A stretch of 64,000 bases of DNA from Lasioglossum baleicum (taxonomy: Eukaryota > Arthropoda > Insecta > Hymenoptera > Halictidae), in the NCBI RefSeq assembly GCF_051020765.1, contig NC_134936.1:124001-188000 (forward strand). Direction: 5' to 3'. Position numbers and translations under genes: made by a program. This document shows, in pieces, positions 39,280 to 49,805 of this stretch. Numbering within the stretch: the first letter of the stretch is position 1; the number at the start of each line of letters is the position of its first letter. The notes beneath the pieces were generated by a model. It saw only the letters and a program-made list of their open reading frames with translations. It had not been told where the DNA came from and did not search any database.

Positions 39280-39771
39280 ATTATTTTATGTATAATGTAC
39301 TGTATTATACAGGGTGTCCCAAAATTCGTGTATTGCTGAGAGCTGACAAGAAGATCCCTGGCAGGAATGCGGTGACGTAGGCAAGAATGCGCGCCCGATT
39401 GGTTGGCTTGGAGGGGGGGCGCCTAGGCTCACACGCAGTTTCGACTAGAGCGTTCTATTGGCCGACTCAGTCACCCCCACTACTCGAGTCGCGTGACGAA
39501 GAGAGGGAATCAGACGTACCCTAGGGTACTCAGTGAGGGTACTCAACGGCGTAGGCACAAAATTCAGAATACTGCTGAAAAATTGTCATGACGTAAAACT
39601 TTCTTATTTTCCTATTCTTATTATAAAATGTTCAAATCAGTATTGACATTAACATTCTACAGCACATATTAATAATCGTATACATATATATTATAATATT
39701 ATCTGTAATTAACACCATAAATTAATATCTTTCTATTATATTTATACATTTTTCTATTATATAAAATAGTT

Positions 39772-39835
39772 TTTGAGAGAGAGAGCGGGAGAGAGAGAGC
39801 GGGAGTGGGAGAGAGAGACAGCGGGAGTGGGAGAG

Positions 39836-39867
<32 letters not shown>

Positions 39868-39971
39868 CGGGAGAGAGAGAGCGGGAGAGAGTTTTCGTAA
39901 GTTTATTCCAGAATTCATAATTCTCTCTCTCTCTCTCGCTCTCTCTCTCCCGCTCTCTCGCTCTCTGTCTC
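39772..39971. repeat. (GA)n...(CT)n inverted microsatellite
   Basis: GAGAGAGCGGGAGAGAGAG-type repeats (39772-39893) face CT-rich complements (39923-39971), able to form a hairpin. Confidence 0.9.
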
Positions 39972-40007
39972 TAATGTAAAAAGCTAAAAAAAAATATAAA
40001 AAATGTT

Positions 40008-40076
40008 ACTACGACGGGACGCGAACCCGAGCCCACGGCATAGCTGTTCAGCTCGCTGCCGCTACGCCACACCATT
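40008..40076 (-). tRNA. tRNA-like sequence (probably tRNA-derived SINE or pseudogene)
   Basis: The minus strand has an A-box-like TGGCGTAGCGG, a B-box-like GGGTTCGCGTCCC and a T run (ATTTTTT) just after. The T arm pairs with one mismatch, but the acceptor strands do not pair, so a working tRNA is unlikely. It lies inside the TIR element. Confidence 0.4.
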
Positions 40077-40563
40077 ACTTAGTAACTTAGTAGAAGAGTG
40101 AACTATGTAAACTGACATGTTGCGTCCACAAAACTTTAATTTGTAAATATCTCGAAAATTACTGAATAGTTTCCCCTATAATGGAGTATATTCGTAATCA
40201 GGGGAACGAGATCTGTAACTCTGTAAAGTCTCAACTAAATCTGTGACGCGAAGGCTTTGCATTCTCCTTGTGTAAATTGTCACTTTTCATGACTGCAATA
40301 GGATCCTCGTATTCACGGCATTGAATATTGGCTGTAAGTTGTGAAACATCGTAGCCCTCCGTAAATACGGGAATCCTGCTACTATGCGTCGTGTGACGTA
40401 GCAGCTGAAAGGGCGTGGTCACGCGGCGAGTACGGGACCGTCAGAGGTGGGGGTAGGCGGCGAGTACGGACCGTCAGAGGTGGGGGTAGGCGGCGCTAGC
40501 TGGAGACCCCTCTTGCCTCTGTGCCCCCCCCCCCCGGGATCTTCTTGTCAGCTCTCAGCAATA

Positions 40564-41823
40564 CCATACAAGATAGAAGTGAAATAGAGGAACAAGTTTC
40601 TAAATTATTAGAAAAAGACCTTATTGAAGAGTCATATAGTCCATTTGCAGCGCCAGTAACACTGGCATATAAAAAGGAAGAAAATAAAAAATCCAGATTA
40701 TGCTGTGATTACAGGGATTTAAACAAAAACGTAGTCCATCAGGCACAACCTTTTCCATATATGGATGATTTAATGATAGGCACAAGAGGAGGCAAATTTT
40801 ACTCTACACTAGACATAAATTCAGCATTTTGGACAGTACAGTTACGAGAAGAAGATAAGAAAAAAACAGCATTCGTCACACAGGATGGACACTTCCAATG
40901 GAAACGTTTACCATTTGGGCTAAAGACTTCTTCAGCGATCTTCCAAAGAATACTAAGTAGCATACTGAGAAAATACAAACTTACAAAATTTGCAGTTAAT
41001 TATATAGATGATATACTGATATTTTCAAAAACCCTAAAGGAACACATCTATCATTTAACCCAAATATTTGAAGCATTGTTAAAAGAGGGCTTCAAACTGA
41101 ATTACAAGAAATGCATATTTGCATCAGACTCAGTTAAATATTTGGGACACATACTACACAATAATACAGTGAGTCCAATAAAGGATAACCTGATCTCGAT
41201 AAAGAACTTTCCAACACCAAAAACACAAAAGAATATTAGACAACTGTTAGGGAAAATAAACTTTTATCATCAATATATACCAAATAGCGCTATAATACTG
41301 GAACCACTACACGAGTTATTAAGAAAAAACAAACCATTCATTTGGTCAAAGGAATGTCAAAAAGCATTTGAAAAAATAAAAGAATTATTATGCTCAAAAC
41401 CAATTCTAGAAATATTTAATCAAGATCTACCCATAAAGATTTATACTGATGCAAGTATAGTAGGAATTGGAGCAGTATTGAAACAAATACAACGAGATGG
41501 AAAAGAAAAACCCGTAGCATATTTTTCGAAAAAATTGAATGAAGGACAAAAGAAGAAAAAAGCAATGTATATAGAGTGCCTAGCCATAAAAGAGGCGGTA
41601 CAATATTGGCAATATTGGCTTATGGGAAAACCATTTACGGTAATCACGGACCATAAACCGTTAGAAAATTTAAACATAAAATCCAGAACAGATGAAGAGT
41701 TGGATGATTTAACATACTATCTATCACAGTATGACATTAAGATAAAATACGAGACAGGTAAAACAAATCTGAGGCAGATTGTTTAAGTAGAAATCCAGTA
41801 TTAGAATCCCAGAAAAATAAATA
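40564..41823 (+). CDS. Gypsy RT-RNase H fragment, A-rich
   Basis: RT from EEQVSKLLEKDLIEESYSPF through SRLCCDYRDLNKN, STLDINSAFWTVQL, LPFGLKTSSAIFQRIL and catalytic NYIDDILIF. Then the connection (QLLGKINFYHQYIPNSA) and RNase H (IYTDASIVGIGAVL, MYIECLAIKEAV, TDHKPLENL). A frameshift near 41770 hides the end motif EADCLSRNPVLES, which is readable to a stop at about 41823. No start: the frame enters directly from the neighbouring MITE. Protease and integrase are absent. Codon use is far more A-rich than in the other Gypsy copies, so this is a different lineage. Confidence 0.85.
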
Positions 41824-41835
41824 AAGAAAGAATCA

Positions 41836-42222
41836 TATGATTCTCGAAAAATCAATGCCATATGATTCTCGAAAAATCAATATCTCCTTGGGAACGATTT
41901 CATTTGTTTTAAACAACGCCTTCATCGAATACATTGTACGCTGGGAGAGCACAGTTTCGCGCGGCATCGCGAAGAGCATCGAACTCTTTCCGCGTCGGAG
42001 TAAGTAATTTCGTTCGATATCGATACGAGTTATAAAAGTGTGCTACGAGTTCAACAATTATGTGAAAGTATGGTGGTTGTATGTGGTAGTCAAATGGATT
42101 TACGGCTGAATAAGTGAGTTTTTAATTCAATAAGTTTGTGCTTTTTTTATCGTTCGGGTAAAGTTGGCGATGATGTGGGTCCTCACCGATTTCGATGACT
42201 TTGAAATATGTTATAAATTCGA
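41836..42222. repeat. Left half of the dispersed repeat split by BEL-B
   Basis: Matches 23147-23540. Ends with TTCGA (42218-42222), the BEL-B target duplication. Confidence 0.9.
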
Positions 42223-42654
42223 TGTTTCGTATTCAGGTTACTGTCAATTAGTACTAGACGCTCCATCTAGGAGGAGTCTAATTACCTATGTTTGTTACAA
42301 GTTCGGCCGTCTCGATTATAGCGCTTGATCATTCGTAAATGATCACTACGCCGAAAATTTCAGTATCGCCTAATGCGTCTAAGATAATACAAGTATCGCC
42401 TAATGCGTCTAAGAGAATACAAGTATCGCCTAATGCGTCTACGAGAATACAAGTTTCGCCTAATGCGTCAAACAAAACACACGCGTTCAGTCTTGCCTAA
42501 TGCGACTACGAGAGCACAAGTCTTGCCTAATGCGACTACGAGAGCACAAGTCTTGCCTAATGCGACTACGAGAGCACAAGTGTCGTCTAATACGAAGAGA
42601 GCACCACGTGTTATTACCGTCTGTACAAACTTGATGTTTGCAAAGTATAATAGT
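42223..42654 (+). repeat. 5' LTR of BEL-B, first part
   Basis: Begins TGTTTCGTATTCAGG as the 3' LTR does. Contains a 30-bp minisatellite with 3 copies of the CGCCTAATGCGTCTAAGAG type and 3 of the TTGCCTAATGCGACTACGAG type. Interrupted by BEL-A at ATAGT. Confidence 0.9.
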
Positions 42655-43199
42655 TGTTTGAGACTGGCGCGCTCGAGCGCCATATTGCCAAAGGGGCCAC
42701 CGCGTGGCTCTGCCGCTGTACCGGCAAACAGCCATCAATGACCACCTGTCGTCGAGGCTCGCGCGGGCACGATCCCGTTCTCGTGATTCGCCGAATTCGC
42801 TCTCGATCCTTCTGGAAAGTTCTCGAACGCTAAACCGGAATCACCAACGCGTGACGAACTTCCAGAAGGATCGAGATAATAAAAAGGACGGAGACAACCG
42901 CCATCATGCACTCTTTGTCTTACTATCAAGCAGCTGATTTCTGTCAAATTTCCGTATATAGCGATCTTTATTTCAATCACTCTTTGTACCTTTTGTGACT
43001 TTTGTTAATTTGTTAATTAAAGTGATAATATACAAGTTAATTATTGTGAATCCAAACATTCACTCATTTTCACTCCTTTCTCACTTCCATTCAAATTCGT
43101 CCGTTACACATTTGCCCTCAATCATTCCTCAATTCATGTCACTTATCCTGTTAACCGTTTCCATAGCATTTTCCTGTTAAGCTCATTCAGATCTTAACA
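42655..43199 (+). repeat. 5' LTR of BEL-A
   Basis: Starts TGTTTGAGACTGG, ends ATCTTAACA. Confidence 0.95.
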
Positions 43200-43203
43200 T
43201 TTT

Positions 43204-43220
43204 TGGTCCTTCGAGCCAGA
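43204..43220 (+). other. Primer binding site, tRNA-Tyr type (BEL-A)
   Basis: TGGTCCTTCGAGCCAGA, 4 bp after the LTR. It matches the complement of the tRNA-Tyr 3' end with one change (BEL-B has CCGGA at the same place). Confidence 0.8.
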
Positions 43221-43304
43221 TTTACAATAAAGTTCAGTTAAAACCAGTGGTGAAACAGCCCCTGTTCAAGTGAGAATCTTTCAGTGATCCTATCTCACAT
43301 TCAA

Positions 43305-44894
43305 ATGGATCTCACTCCAGCAGGGCTGCTTCTTGCCCAAAAGGACATCGCTGGGAAGATCGAAAGGTCGATGGAAAACTTCAAGAAGTCGGTGGCTCAG
43401 TCAAAGGTAACAGCAGGGCTTGTCCAGACCAGAATCACCCTGCTGGAAAAGTACTGGTCAGAATTCACAGCAAATCACCGTGTGATCATGTACAAGCAAC
43501 CAGAAGTGTACAAAGACTCGGAATACGTTAAAAAGGGTACCGCTGACCTCGTTGAAGAAGCATACGTGGAACAAAGGAGTATGCTTCACGACTTAATGCT
43601 ACTGCACAGTGGCGGCAGCAAAACCACGGCAAGTGCAGCATCTTCCCACGAGGAATCAAGTCAAGGATCGGCTCCACTTCCCAGACTGCATCTGCCCGAG
43701 TTTGACGGTGCATACGTTGAATGGCCTGCATTTAAAGACCTCTTCAAGTCAGCGGTGGGGCGTAACAAAACCCTGTCCGACGTAGACCGGCTGCAATATC
43801 TGAAGACCAGTCTCCGCGGAGAAGCAGCAGACCTCGTGAAAAATCTTCCGACCACCAGCGAGAATTACAACCGAGCCTGGAGCATTCTCGAAGAGCAGTA
43901 CGAGAATATACGAATCCTCGTACGAGCCTGCCTCGACAAACTCTCCTCAATCCCCAAAATGAAGGAGAGTTCAGCCCGAGAGATCATTCACGTGCAGAAG
44001 GAGGTGGCTTCGGTCGTGAACACGCTGGAAGGACTGGGAAGACCTATCGAAAAGAAAGAAGATTGGTTTGTCTACTCTGTCGTCCGTTTATTCGATCAGG
44101 GAACAAAGGATAAATGGGAAGAAGCCCTAGCAGGCACCAGCGAGCCACCCACGTTTGCACAGCTAAAGGAGTTCCTGACCAAGCGACGTCACCAACTGGA
44201 GGCATCTATCAGTTCAGTTCCCGCGATGCCGTCTCAAGGATCCAGTCGCCATCAGCACAGGAACTTCGAAGCACGGCCGAGCCACGGTCACAAGAAGCCT
44301 AAGGAAGACTATCAATCAGTCAGAGCGAACCATGTGCAACAGGCGCAAAAACCAACCTGTGGGATGTGCAATAAGGAGCATTACCTAATGCAGTGCGCAG
44401 AATTCAAGGCACTTCCACCGGCGGAACGACGAGGGTACACGGAGAAGCACCGGCTCTGCATCAACTGCCTGGGGAAGCACTCCATTGCAAACTGCACCTC
44501 CACGAAAGGCTGCTCGTCTTGCGGAGAAAGGCACCACTCGCTGCTCCACGATGCCTTCCGAGACGAACCGAAACCATCAAGGACGGTCCACCACTCCCTG
44601 AACTGTCAGCACGTGGAGGGTAAGGTGCTCCTAGCCACTGCTTTAATTCAGGTTTCAGATCAGCACGGCAGACGGCAGGAGGTCAGGGCGCTCATCGACC
44701 AGGGCTCCGAAGTATCAATGGTGGGAGAAGGCCTGGCACAACGGCTTCAATTACCTCGCACAGCCACGTCGGTGGACATATTCGGAGTCGGAGGGCAGCA
44801 GCTAGCCAAAGCACGGGGAAGGTCGTCCTGGACATATGCAGCAGGCATGGCGACTCCTCAATCAAGGTTTCGGCCATTGTGCTACCAAAACTGA
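43305..44894 (+). CDS. BEL-A Gag and start of protease
   Basis: First ATG in frame is 43305 (MDLTPAGLLLAQKDIAGK). Gag has the DUF1759-type domain (LPRLHLPEFDGAYVEWPAF, LQYLKTSLRGEAADLV), then Cys/His knuckles (CGMCNKEHYLMQC, CINCLGKHSIANC, CSSCGERHH). An A17-type aspartic protease begins with VRALIDQGSEVSMV (active site D-Q-G). Near 44820 one base is missing (GGGGAAGG), so the last about 20 residues are out of frame; the correct frame continues at 44879. Confidence 0.9.
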   Translation: MDLTPAGLLLAQKDIAGKIERSMENFKKSVAQSKVTAGLVQTRITLLEKYWSEFTANHRVIMYKQPEVYKDSEYVKKGTADLVEEAYVEQRSMLHDLMLLHSGGSKTTASAASSHEESSQGSAPLPRLHLPEFDGAYVEWPAFKDLFKSAVGRNKTLSDVDRLQYLKTSLRGEAADLVKNLPTTSENYNRAWSILEEQYENIRILVRACLDKLSSIPKMKESSAREIIHVQKEVASVVNTLEGLGRPIEKKEDWFVYSVVRLFDQGTKDKWEEALAGTSEPPTFAQLKEFLTKRRHQLEASISSVPAMPSQGSSRHQHRNFEARPSHGHKKPKEDYQSVRANHVQQAQKPTCGMCNKEHYLMQCAEFKALPPAERRGYTEKHRLCINCLGKHSIANCTSTKGCSSCGERHHSLLHDAFRDEPKPSRTVHHSLNCQHVEGKVLLATALIQVSDQHGRRQEVRALIDQGSEVSMVGEGLAQRLQLPRTATSVDIFGVGGQQLAKARGRSSWTYAAGMATPQSRFRPLCYQN

Positions 44895-45424
44895 CTGCAT
44901 ACACTAGGGGTTGCACCGTACCTCGTCGCTCGTGGAGTCACCTGCGGGGACTGCAACTGGCAGATCCGTGCACCGCAGTAACCAAGCCAATCGAGGTGCT
45001 GCTGGGAGCAGATGCGTATCCTGCGATAATAAGAGAAGGAATTAGAAAGGGCCAATCAAACGAGCCCGTCGGACAACGCACCGTATTTGGGTGGATTGTT
45101 ACAGGAATGGCAGGAGCAACCACCGATCCCTCGCACGCTCAAGTGCACCAGACCGTAATTGGCGACTCCTTAAGCTCGCTGGTACGGAAGTTTTGGGAAC
45201 AGGAGGAAATCGGGGACGCTCACTCGACGCTGACAGCGGAGGAGATAGAGTGCGAGAACCATTTCCAAACGACGCACTCTCGCACTCCTGAGGGTCGGTA
45301 CATGGTGAGGCTCCCATTCCGTACGCCAAATCCAGCCACGTCAGGTTCCAGAACAGCAGCCTGGCATTCCCTCAGACGGATGGAGCAGCGCTTCAAAAAA
45401 GACGAACATTTCAAGTCTCTATAA
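44879..45424 (+). CDS. BEL-A protease C-terminus and pre-RT region
   Basis: Continues the protease in the restored frame: IEVLLGADAYPAIIREGIRK, GQRTVFGWIVTG, FWEQEEIGD and HSRTPEGRYMVRLPF, the standard BEL linker before RT. It ends at TAA (45422-45424) where the tyrosine of a YCSFVKEYEELEH-type motif is expected. The frame then continues into the RT segment. Confidence 0.85.
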   Translation: MLPKLTAYTRGCTVPRRSWSHLRGLQLADPCTAVTKPIEVLLGADAYPAIIREGIRKGQSNEPVGQRTVFGWIVTGMAGATTDPSHAQVHQTVIGDSLSSLVRKFWEQEEIGDAHSTLTAEEIECENHFQTTHSRTPEGRYMVRLPFRTPNPATSGSRTAAWHSLRRMEQRFKKDEHFKSL

Positions 45425-45460
45425 TGTTCCTTCGTCAAGGAATACGAAGAACTGGAGCAT

Positions 45461-47932
45461 ATGTCGCTGGTCAGCGAACCCGCAGCCCATGAACCAGCTC
45501 ATTATTTACCTCATCATGGGGTTCTCAAGCCCAGCAGCACCACAACGAAGCTGAGGGTGGTGTTTAACGATTCATGGTCCGAACCAGATCAACCGTCCCT
45601 CAACGACTACCTTCACCCTGGACCGAATCTCCTGCCACTTCTTGCCGACGTTCTGCTGCGATGGCGCAAGCACATATTTGTGGTGACTGCCGATGTAACC
45701 AAGATGTATCGGCAAATCTTGGTACACCCGGAGGATCGAACACACCAAAGGATCCTGTGGAGAGAGACCGAGTCACAGCACGTGAGTGATTTTCAACTGA
45801 ACACTGTCACTTACGGGTTGTCTTGTGCCCCTTTCCTTGCAGTCAGAACGTTGCACCAGCTGGCGGAGGATGAAGGCAGTCGATATCCACTGGGAGCTCA
45901 GGCACTCCGACGCGACTCCTACGTCGATGATATTCTGACGGGAGCCGACACCATTCCAGCCTTGAGAGATGCAGCGAACCAACTTCACCAGCTGTGCAAG
46001 GCGGGCGGCTTCCCGCTGCAGAAGTGGGCATCAAACGTGGCTGATCTGCATGACGTCACTCCACAGTCACCGCAGGACACAGCCACTCAGCCCCAACCAC
46101 CTCAAGCAACGAAGACCTGGACAGATTCACTGCATGCTACGCTGGGTCTCCAATGGTCACCGCAGGAAGACAGCTTTCACTTTTCCAATGTCAGTGGGCT
46201 GTCACAACCCTCAACCAAGCGAGGCGTGGTCTCAGGAGCTGCACAGCTGTTCGACCCGCTCGGGTGGCTCACTCCGACCATAGTCCGGGCCAAAATAATC
46301 ATTCAGGCGACTTGGTTATTGACACTCGGCTGGGACGATCCACTTCCTCCAACGTTGGCCAAGGAATGGGCAGAATACTGTGCGGAACTCAAGCAGATCG
46401 AACAAGTGAGGGTGCCTCGACCACTGTTCACCAGCACACGCCACGACTTAAAAGAGTTCCACGGTTTCGCCGATGCATCGGAGCGTGCGTATGGAGCCGT
46501 CATCTACCTGCGCACACGCGACTCTGATGGCAGATGGAACGTGTCCCTAGTCACGGCGAAGAGCAAGGTGGCTCCGCTCCAACAAGTGTCATTGCCTCGC
46601 CTTGAACTATGCGCAGCGCACCTCCTCGCTCGCCTAACACTGCACACTGTCACGGCACTGGAGCTCAATGGCACTCCAATTCACTTGTGGTCCGACTCTA
46701 CGGTGGCTTTAGGGTGGATTCAGGCGCATCCCTCCAGGTGGAAAACCTACGTGGCCAACCGGGTGGCGGACATCCAGCGAAGGGTGCCGGAGGCACAGTG
46801 GCACCACATTGCAGGAGTTGACAACCCTGCAGACTGTGCCTCCCGAGGACTTGCACCGGCGCAGCTTCTTCACTGGAGCCTCTGGTGGAATGGGCCGGAG
46901 TTTCTCCGATGCGACAATGGGTTCGCGCCTCCAGAACCGGCCGACTTGGAACGAATGCCAGAGTCCAGGGGTCCCATCGTCGCTGCAGCCACCAAGGGGG
47001 AGAAGGACTGCGAGGACAACGAACTTCTGCTTCGGTTCTCTTCCTACACCAGGCTGCTACGGGTGACCGCCTGGTGCCGCAGATGGCTCCGGAGACGCAA
47101 CGTTGCGCCAACTACCTCCCTAGCAGACACTCAACCGCCAGTCCTCAGTGTTGACGAGGTCGTAGAGGCAGAGAGAGGATTAATCCGTCTGGCGCAGCAA
47201 TCCACCTACACAGCAGAGAAAGCAGCGTTGGAAAAGGGTCAGAACGTGTCCAACAAGAGCAGCCTAGCATCGCTGCTCCCGATGATAGACGACAACGGAC
47301 TCATGCGAGTGGGAGGCAGATTGAGGAATGCACTCCTCAACCCTGATGAAGCCCATCCGATCATCCTGCCTCCAAAATCCCGACTCACCCTTCTAATTAT
47401 TTCTCGTGCCCACAGAGATAACTTGCATGGAGGTGTCCACGCCACCTTGGGAGCAGTCCGACAGCAGTTCTGGGTACCGAAGGGACGAGCCGTCGTCAAA
47501 GCCACCATCAACAAGTGCGTGACTTGCACTCGATGGCGGGCGGACCCACTCAACCAACTAATGGGACAGCTACCAGCGCACCGTGTCACACCAGCCCGCC
47601 CCTTCCATTCCACCGGGGTTGACTACGCTGGTCCAATTTGGTTGCGGACCACGGCAGGACGAGGACACAAGGCGTACAAGGGCTATCTTGCAGTCTTCGT
47701 CTGCACGGTGACCAAGGCAGTCCACCTGGAGGTCGTCTCAAATTATTCCTCCGAGGCGTTCCTGGCTGCATTCCGGAGGTTCGTATCCCGCCGAGGCATC
47801 TGTGCTCATGTTCACAGTGACTGCGGAACCACTTTCACGGGATCCGACGGAGAGCTGCGCAGACTCTTCACCGCCAGCAGCCAGGAGAACCGCAGCATCA
47901 GGAGTCAACTGCGAGACCTGAAAACGCAGTGA
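45461..47932 (+). CDS. BEL-A RT, RNase H and integrase
   Basis: Part of one Pol frame, not an independent gene. RT: LRVVFNDSWSEP, VTADVTKMYRQILVHPED, catalytic YVDDILTG. RNase H: HGFADASERAYGAVIYL, WSDSTVALGWIQAHPSRWK, HIAGVDNPADCASRG. Integrase: zinc motif (HGGVHATLGAVRQQFW, CVTCTRW) and core with TGVDYAGP and VHSDCGTTF, two of the DDE residues. It stops at TGA (47930-47932), a Trp codon in the family (TQWHFNPP context); the third acidic residue lies just after it in FGGLWEAAVKS. Confidence 0.9.
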   Translation: MSLVSEPAAHEPAHYLPHHGVLKPSSTTTKLRVVFNDSWSEPDQPSLNDYLHPGPNLLPLLADVLLRWRKHIFVVTADVTKMYRQILVHPEDRTHQRILWRETESQHVSDFQLNTVTYGLSCAPFLAVRTLHQLAEDEGSRYPLGAQALRRDSYVDDILTGADTIPALRDAANQLHQLCKAGGFPLQKWASNVADLHDVTPQSPQDTATQPQPPQATKTWTDSLHATLGLQWSPQEDSFHFSNVSGLSQPSTKRGVVSGAAQLFDPLGWLTPTIVRAKIIIQATWLLTLGWDDPLPPTLAKEWAEYCAELKQIEQVRVPRPLFTSTRHDLKEFHGFADASERAYGAVIYLRTRDSDGRWNVSLVTAKSKVAPLQQVSLPRLELCAAHLLARLTLHTVTALELNGTPIHLWSDSTVALGWIQAHPSRWKTYVANRVADIQRRVPEAQWHHIAGVDNPADCASRGLAPAQLLHWSLWWNGPEFLRCDNGFAPPEPADLERMPESRGPIVAAATKGEKDCEDNELLLRFSSYTRLLRVTAWCRRWLRRRNVAPTTSLADTQPPVLSVDEVVEAERGLIRLAQQSTYTAEKAALEKGQNVSNKSSLASLLPMIDDNGLMRVGGRLRNALLNPDEAHPIILPPKSRLTLLIISRAHRDNLHGGVHATLGAVRQQFWVPKGRAVVKATINKCVTCTRWRADPLNQLMGQLPAHRVTPARPFHSTGVDYAGPIWLRTTAGRGHKAYKGYLAVFVCTVTKAVHLEVVSNYSSEAFLAAFRRFVSRRGICAHVHSDCGTTFTGSDGELRRLFTASSQENRSIRSQLRDLKTQ

Positions 47933-48523
47933 CACTTCAATCCACCTGGTGCCCCCCATTTCGGTGGACTGTGGGAAGCTGCAGTCAAGTCCACCAAGCA
48001 TTACCTGCGAAGGACCATCGGGGAAACACGCCTCACCTTCGAGGAAATGACGACGCTGCTCACTCAGGCGGAGGCCTGCCTTAATTCGAGGCCACTCGCT
48101 GCTCTCTCCGACGACCCCGCAGACCTGACCGCACTGACACCCGGACACTTTCTCATCGGCTCGGCGCTGAACTCTCTGCCGGAGCCATCCCTGGTCGACA
48201 CAGCAACCAACCGGCTCTCTCGTTGGCAATTGCTAACAAAAATGCGAGATGAATTCTGGGCAAGATGGCAGAGAGAGTACCTCCAAGGACTTACCACGCG
48301 TCCACGATGGCGTCAGGTGAAGGAAGATTTAGCAGCCGGGCGTCTCTGCATCATCGTAGGAGAAAACGCACCTCCTTCCCAGTGGCCACTCGCGCGCGTT
48401 AAGGAGGTGCACCCCGGTCGCGACGGCAAAGTTCGCGTCGCGAAATTAATCACCGCGTCAGGTGAATTGCTACGGCCCGTGCATAAACTCATAGTTCTTC
48501 CGATCGACGAAAACGCTCAATGA
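47933..48523 (+). CDS. BEL-A integrase end and C-terminal domain
   Basis: Same frame after the TGA: HFNPPGAPHFGGLWEAA holds the catalytic Glu. Then ACLNSRPLAALSDDP, LTPGHFLIGSAL, and the DUF5641-like tail (WPLARVKEVHPGRDGKVR) ending LIVLPID. Stop at 48521-48523, about 280 bp before the 3' LTR. Confidence 0.85.
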   Translation, partial: HFNPPGAPHFGGLWEAAVKSTKHYLRRTIGETRLTFEEMTTLLTQAEACLNSRPLAALSDDPADLTALTPGHFLIGSALNSLPEPSLVDTATNRLSRWQLLTKMRDEFWARWQREYLQGLTTRPRWRQVKEDLAAGRLCIIVGENAPPSQWPLARVKEVHPGRDGKVRVAKLITASGELLRPVHKLIVLPIDENAQ

Positions 48524-48799
48524 ACGCGTCAATACCGTCACTGCGCATACACACTGCGCAGCTTACAACTGCGTAGTACGCGACGCGATGCATCGATGCG
48601 CCGGCGCATTCATTCAGCTTGACGTGACACCGTTCATAACCTCACTACGCGTTCTCGAACACAACTTTCAATTATGACACACTGTTAACTGCACTCAGGT
48701 TCACGATTTCCACTTGTTTCGCAATCCGTTGAGCAATTTAAATTATCCGATATATTGTATGCGGACGCGAGACATTTCGACCAGTCGAGGCGGGCGGAA

Positions 48800-49344
48800 T
48801 GTTTGAGACTGGCGCGCTCGAGCGCCATATTGCCAAAGGGGCCACCGCGTGGCTCTGCCGCTGTACCGCCAAACAGCCATCAATGTCCACCTGTCGTCGA
48901 GGCTCGCGCGGGCACGATCCCGTTCTCGTGATTCGCCGAATTCGCTCTCGATCCTTCTGGAAAATTCTCGAACGCTAAACCGGAATCACCAACGCGTGAC
49001 GAACTTCCAGAAGGATCGAGATAATAAAAAGGACGGAGACAACCGCCATCATGCACTCTTTGTCTTACTATCAAGCAGCTGACTTCTGTCAAATTTCCGT
49101 ATATAGCGATCTTTATTTCAATCACTCTTTGTACCTTTTGTGACTTTTGTTAATTTGTTAATTAAAGTGATAATATACAAGTTAATTATTGTGAATCCAA
49201 ACATTCACTCATTTTCACTCCTTTCTCACTTCCATTCAAATTCGTCCGTTACACATTTGCCCTCAATCATTCCTCAATTCATGTCACTTATCCTGTTAAC
49301 CGTTTCCATAGCATTTTCCTGTTAAGCTCATTGAGATCTTAACA
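48800..49344 (+). repeat. 3' LTR of BEL-A
   Basis: 545 bp, 5 differences from the 5' LTR, preceded by a purine tract. Confidence 0.95.
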
Positions 49345-49349
49345 ATAGT

Positions 49350-49426
49350 GAAGAAACTTACAACTTCTTCGCTAAAATAAATGAACTGGTAAAAGCCGAG
49401 AGTGTTTCAAATTCTTCGCGCAAACA
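49350..49426 (+). repeat. 5' LTR of BEL-B, second part
   Basis: GAAGAAACTTACAACTTC through CGCGCAAACA, equal to the end of the 3' LTR at 55190-55266. Confidence 0.95.
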
Positions 49427-49428
49427 TA

Positions 49429-49446
49429 TGGTCCTTCGAGCCGGAT
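49429..49446 (+). other. Primer binding site complementary to tRNA-Tyr (BEL-B)
   Basis: TGGTCCTTCGAGCCGGAT, 2 bp after the LTR. About 360 bp of non-coding leader follows before gag. Confidence 0.85.
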
Positions 49447-49805
49447 CGGACGCTCGAATAGTGTTCGAAGTGCAAACGAAAAGGGAGTCTACAGTGCGGT
49501 TTTCTATGCAATCTATAACATCAATTAAGTTATAGAATTCATCGTCTTTCTGTGGCGAATGAAAGCAATAAAGTGCGTTAGTTAACTTATTCTATAACAC
49601 GCAGCAAGTTGTAGAATACATTTTGTGGCGAATGTTATAAGCAAGTTCGTTACGTGAAACCGACAGTTTCAAAGTCAAGGACTTCAAAACAAACAAGGAC
49701 GTTCTGGCTTGTTGCTGTGTGCTCTTACGCGTGCTCTCTGTGTTCTATTCTGTTTCAAAATTAACAGTTGAATTTATTCAAACCTTGTAATTCTTTACAA
49801 GCAAC

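Larger units (their letters stand above)
37848..39309. mobile_element. DNA transposon remnant with inverted-duplicated 3' half
   Basis: The left end (AGGGTGGACCTTATTTTTCG) is related to the 32354 element. 38243-38715 and 38837-39309 are 473-bp inverted copies around a 121-bp centre. Each arm codes the same transposase-like C-terminus on opposite strands. The right end touches the next MITE directly. Confidence 0.75.
39310..40563. mobile_element. TIR element with GA/CT hairpin and tRNA-like segment
   Basis: Starts CAGGGTGTCCCAAAATTCG. TATTGCTGAGAGCTGACAAG (39330 on) recurs inverted at about 40537-40563. The outermost right TIR is missing where the Gypsy RT fragment begins (40564). Contains a tandem pair of 34-bp units at 40424-40490. 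Confidence 0.65.
42655..49344 (+). mobile_element. BEL/Pao retrotransposon A, 6690 bp, nearly full length
   Basis: LTRs 42655-43199 and 48800-49344, 545 bp each, differ at 5 positions by direct comparison (0.9%). Target duplication ATAGT (42650-42654, 49345-49349). Primer site at 43204, purine tract GAGGCGGGCGGAA at 48787-48799. Gag-Pol is complete but broken by one frameshift (about 44820) and two stops (45422-45424, 47930-47932). Confidence 0.95.

Noticed and set aside
40008..40076. Functional tRNA gene
   Set aside because: A-box, B-box and T run are present but the acceptor strands do not pair, and it sits in a TIR element; kept only as a tRNA-like feature.
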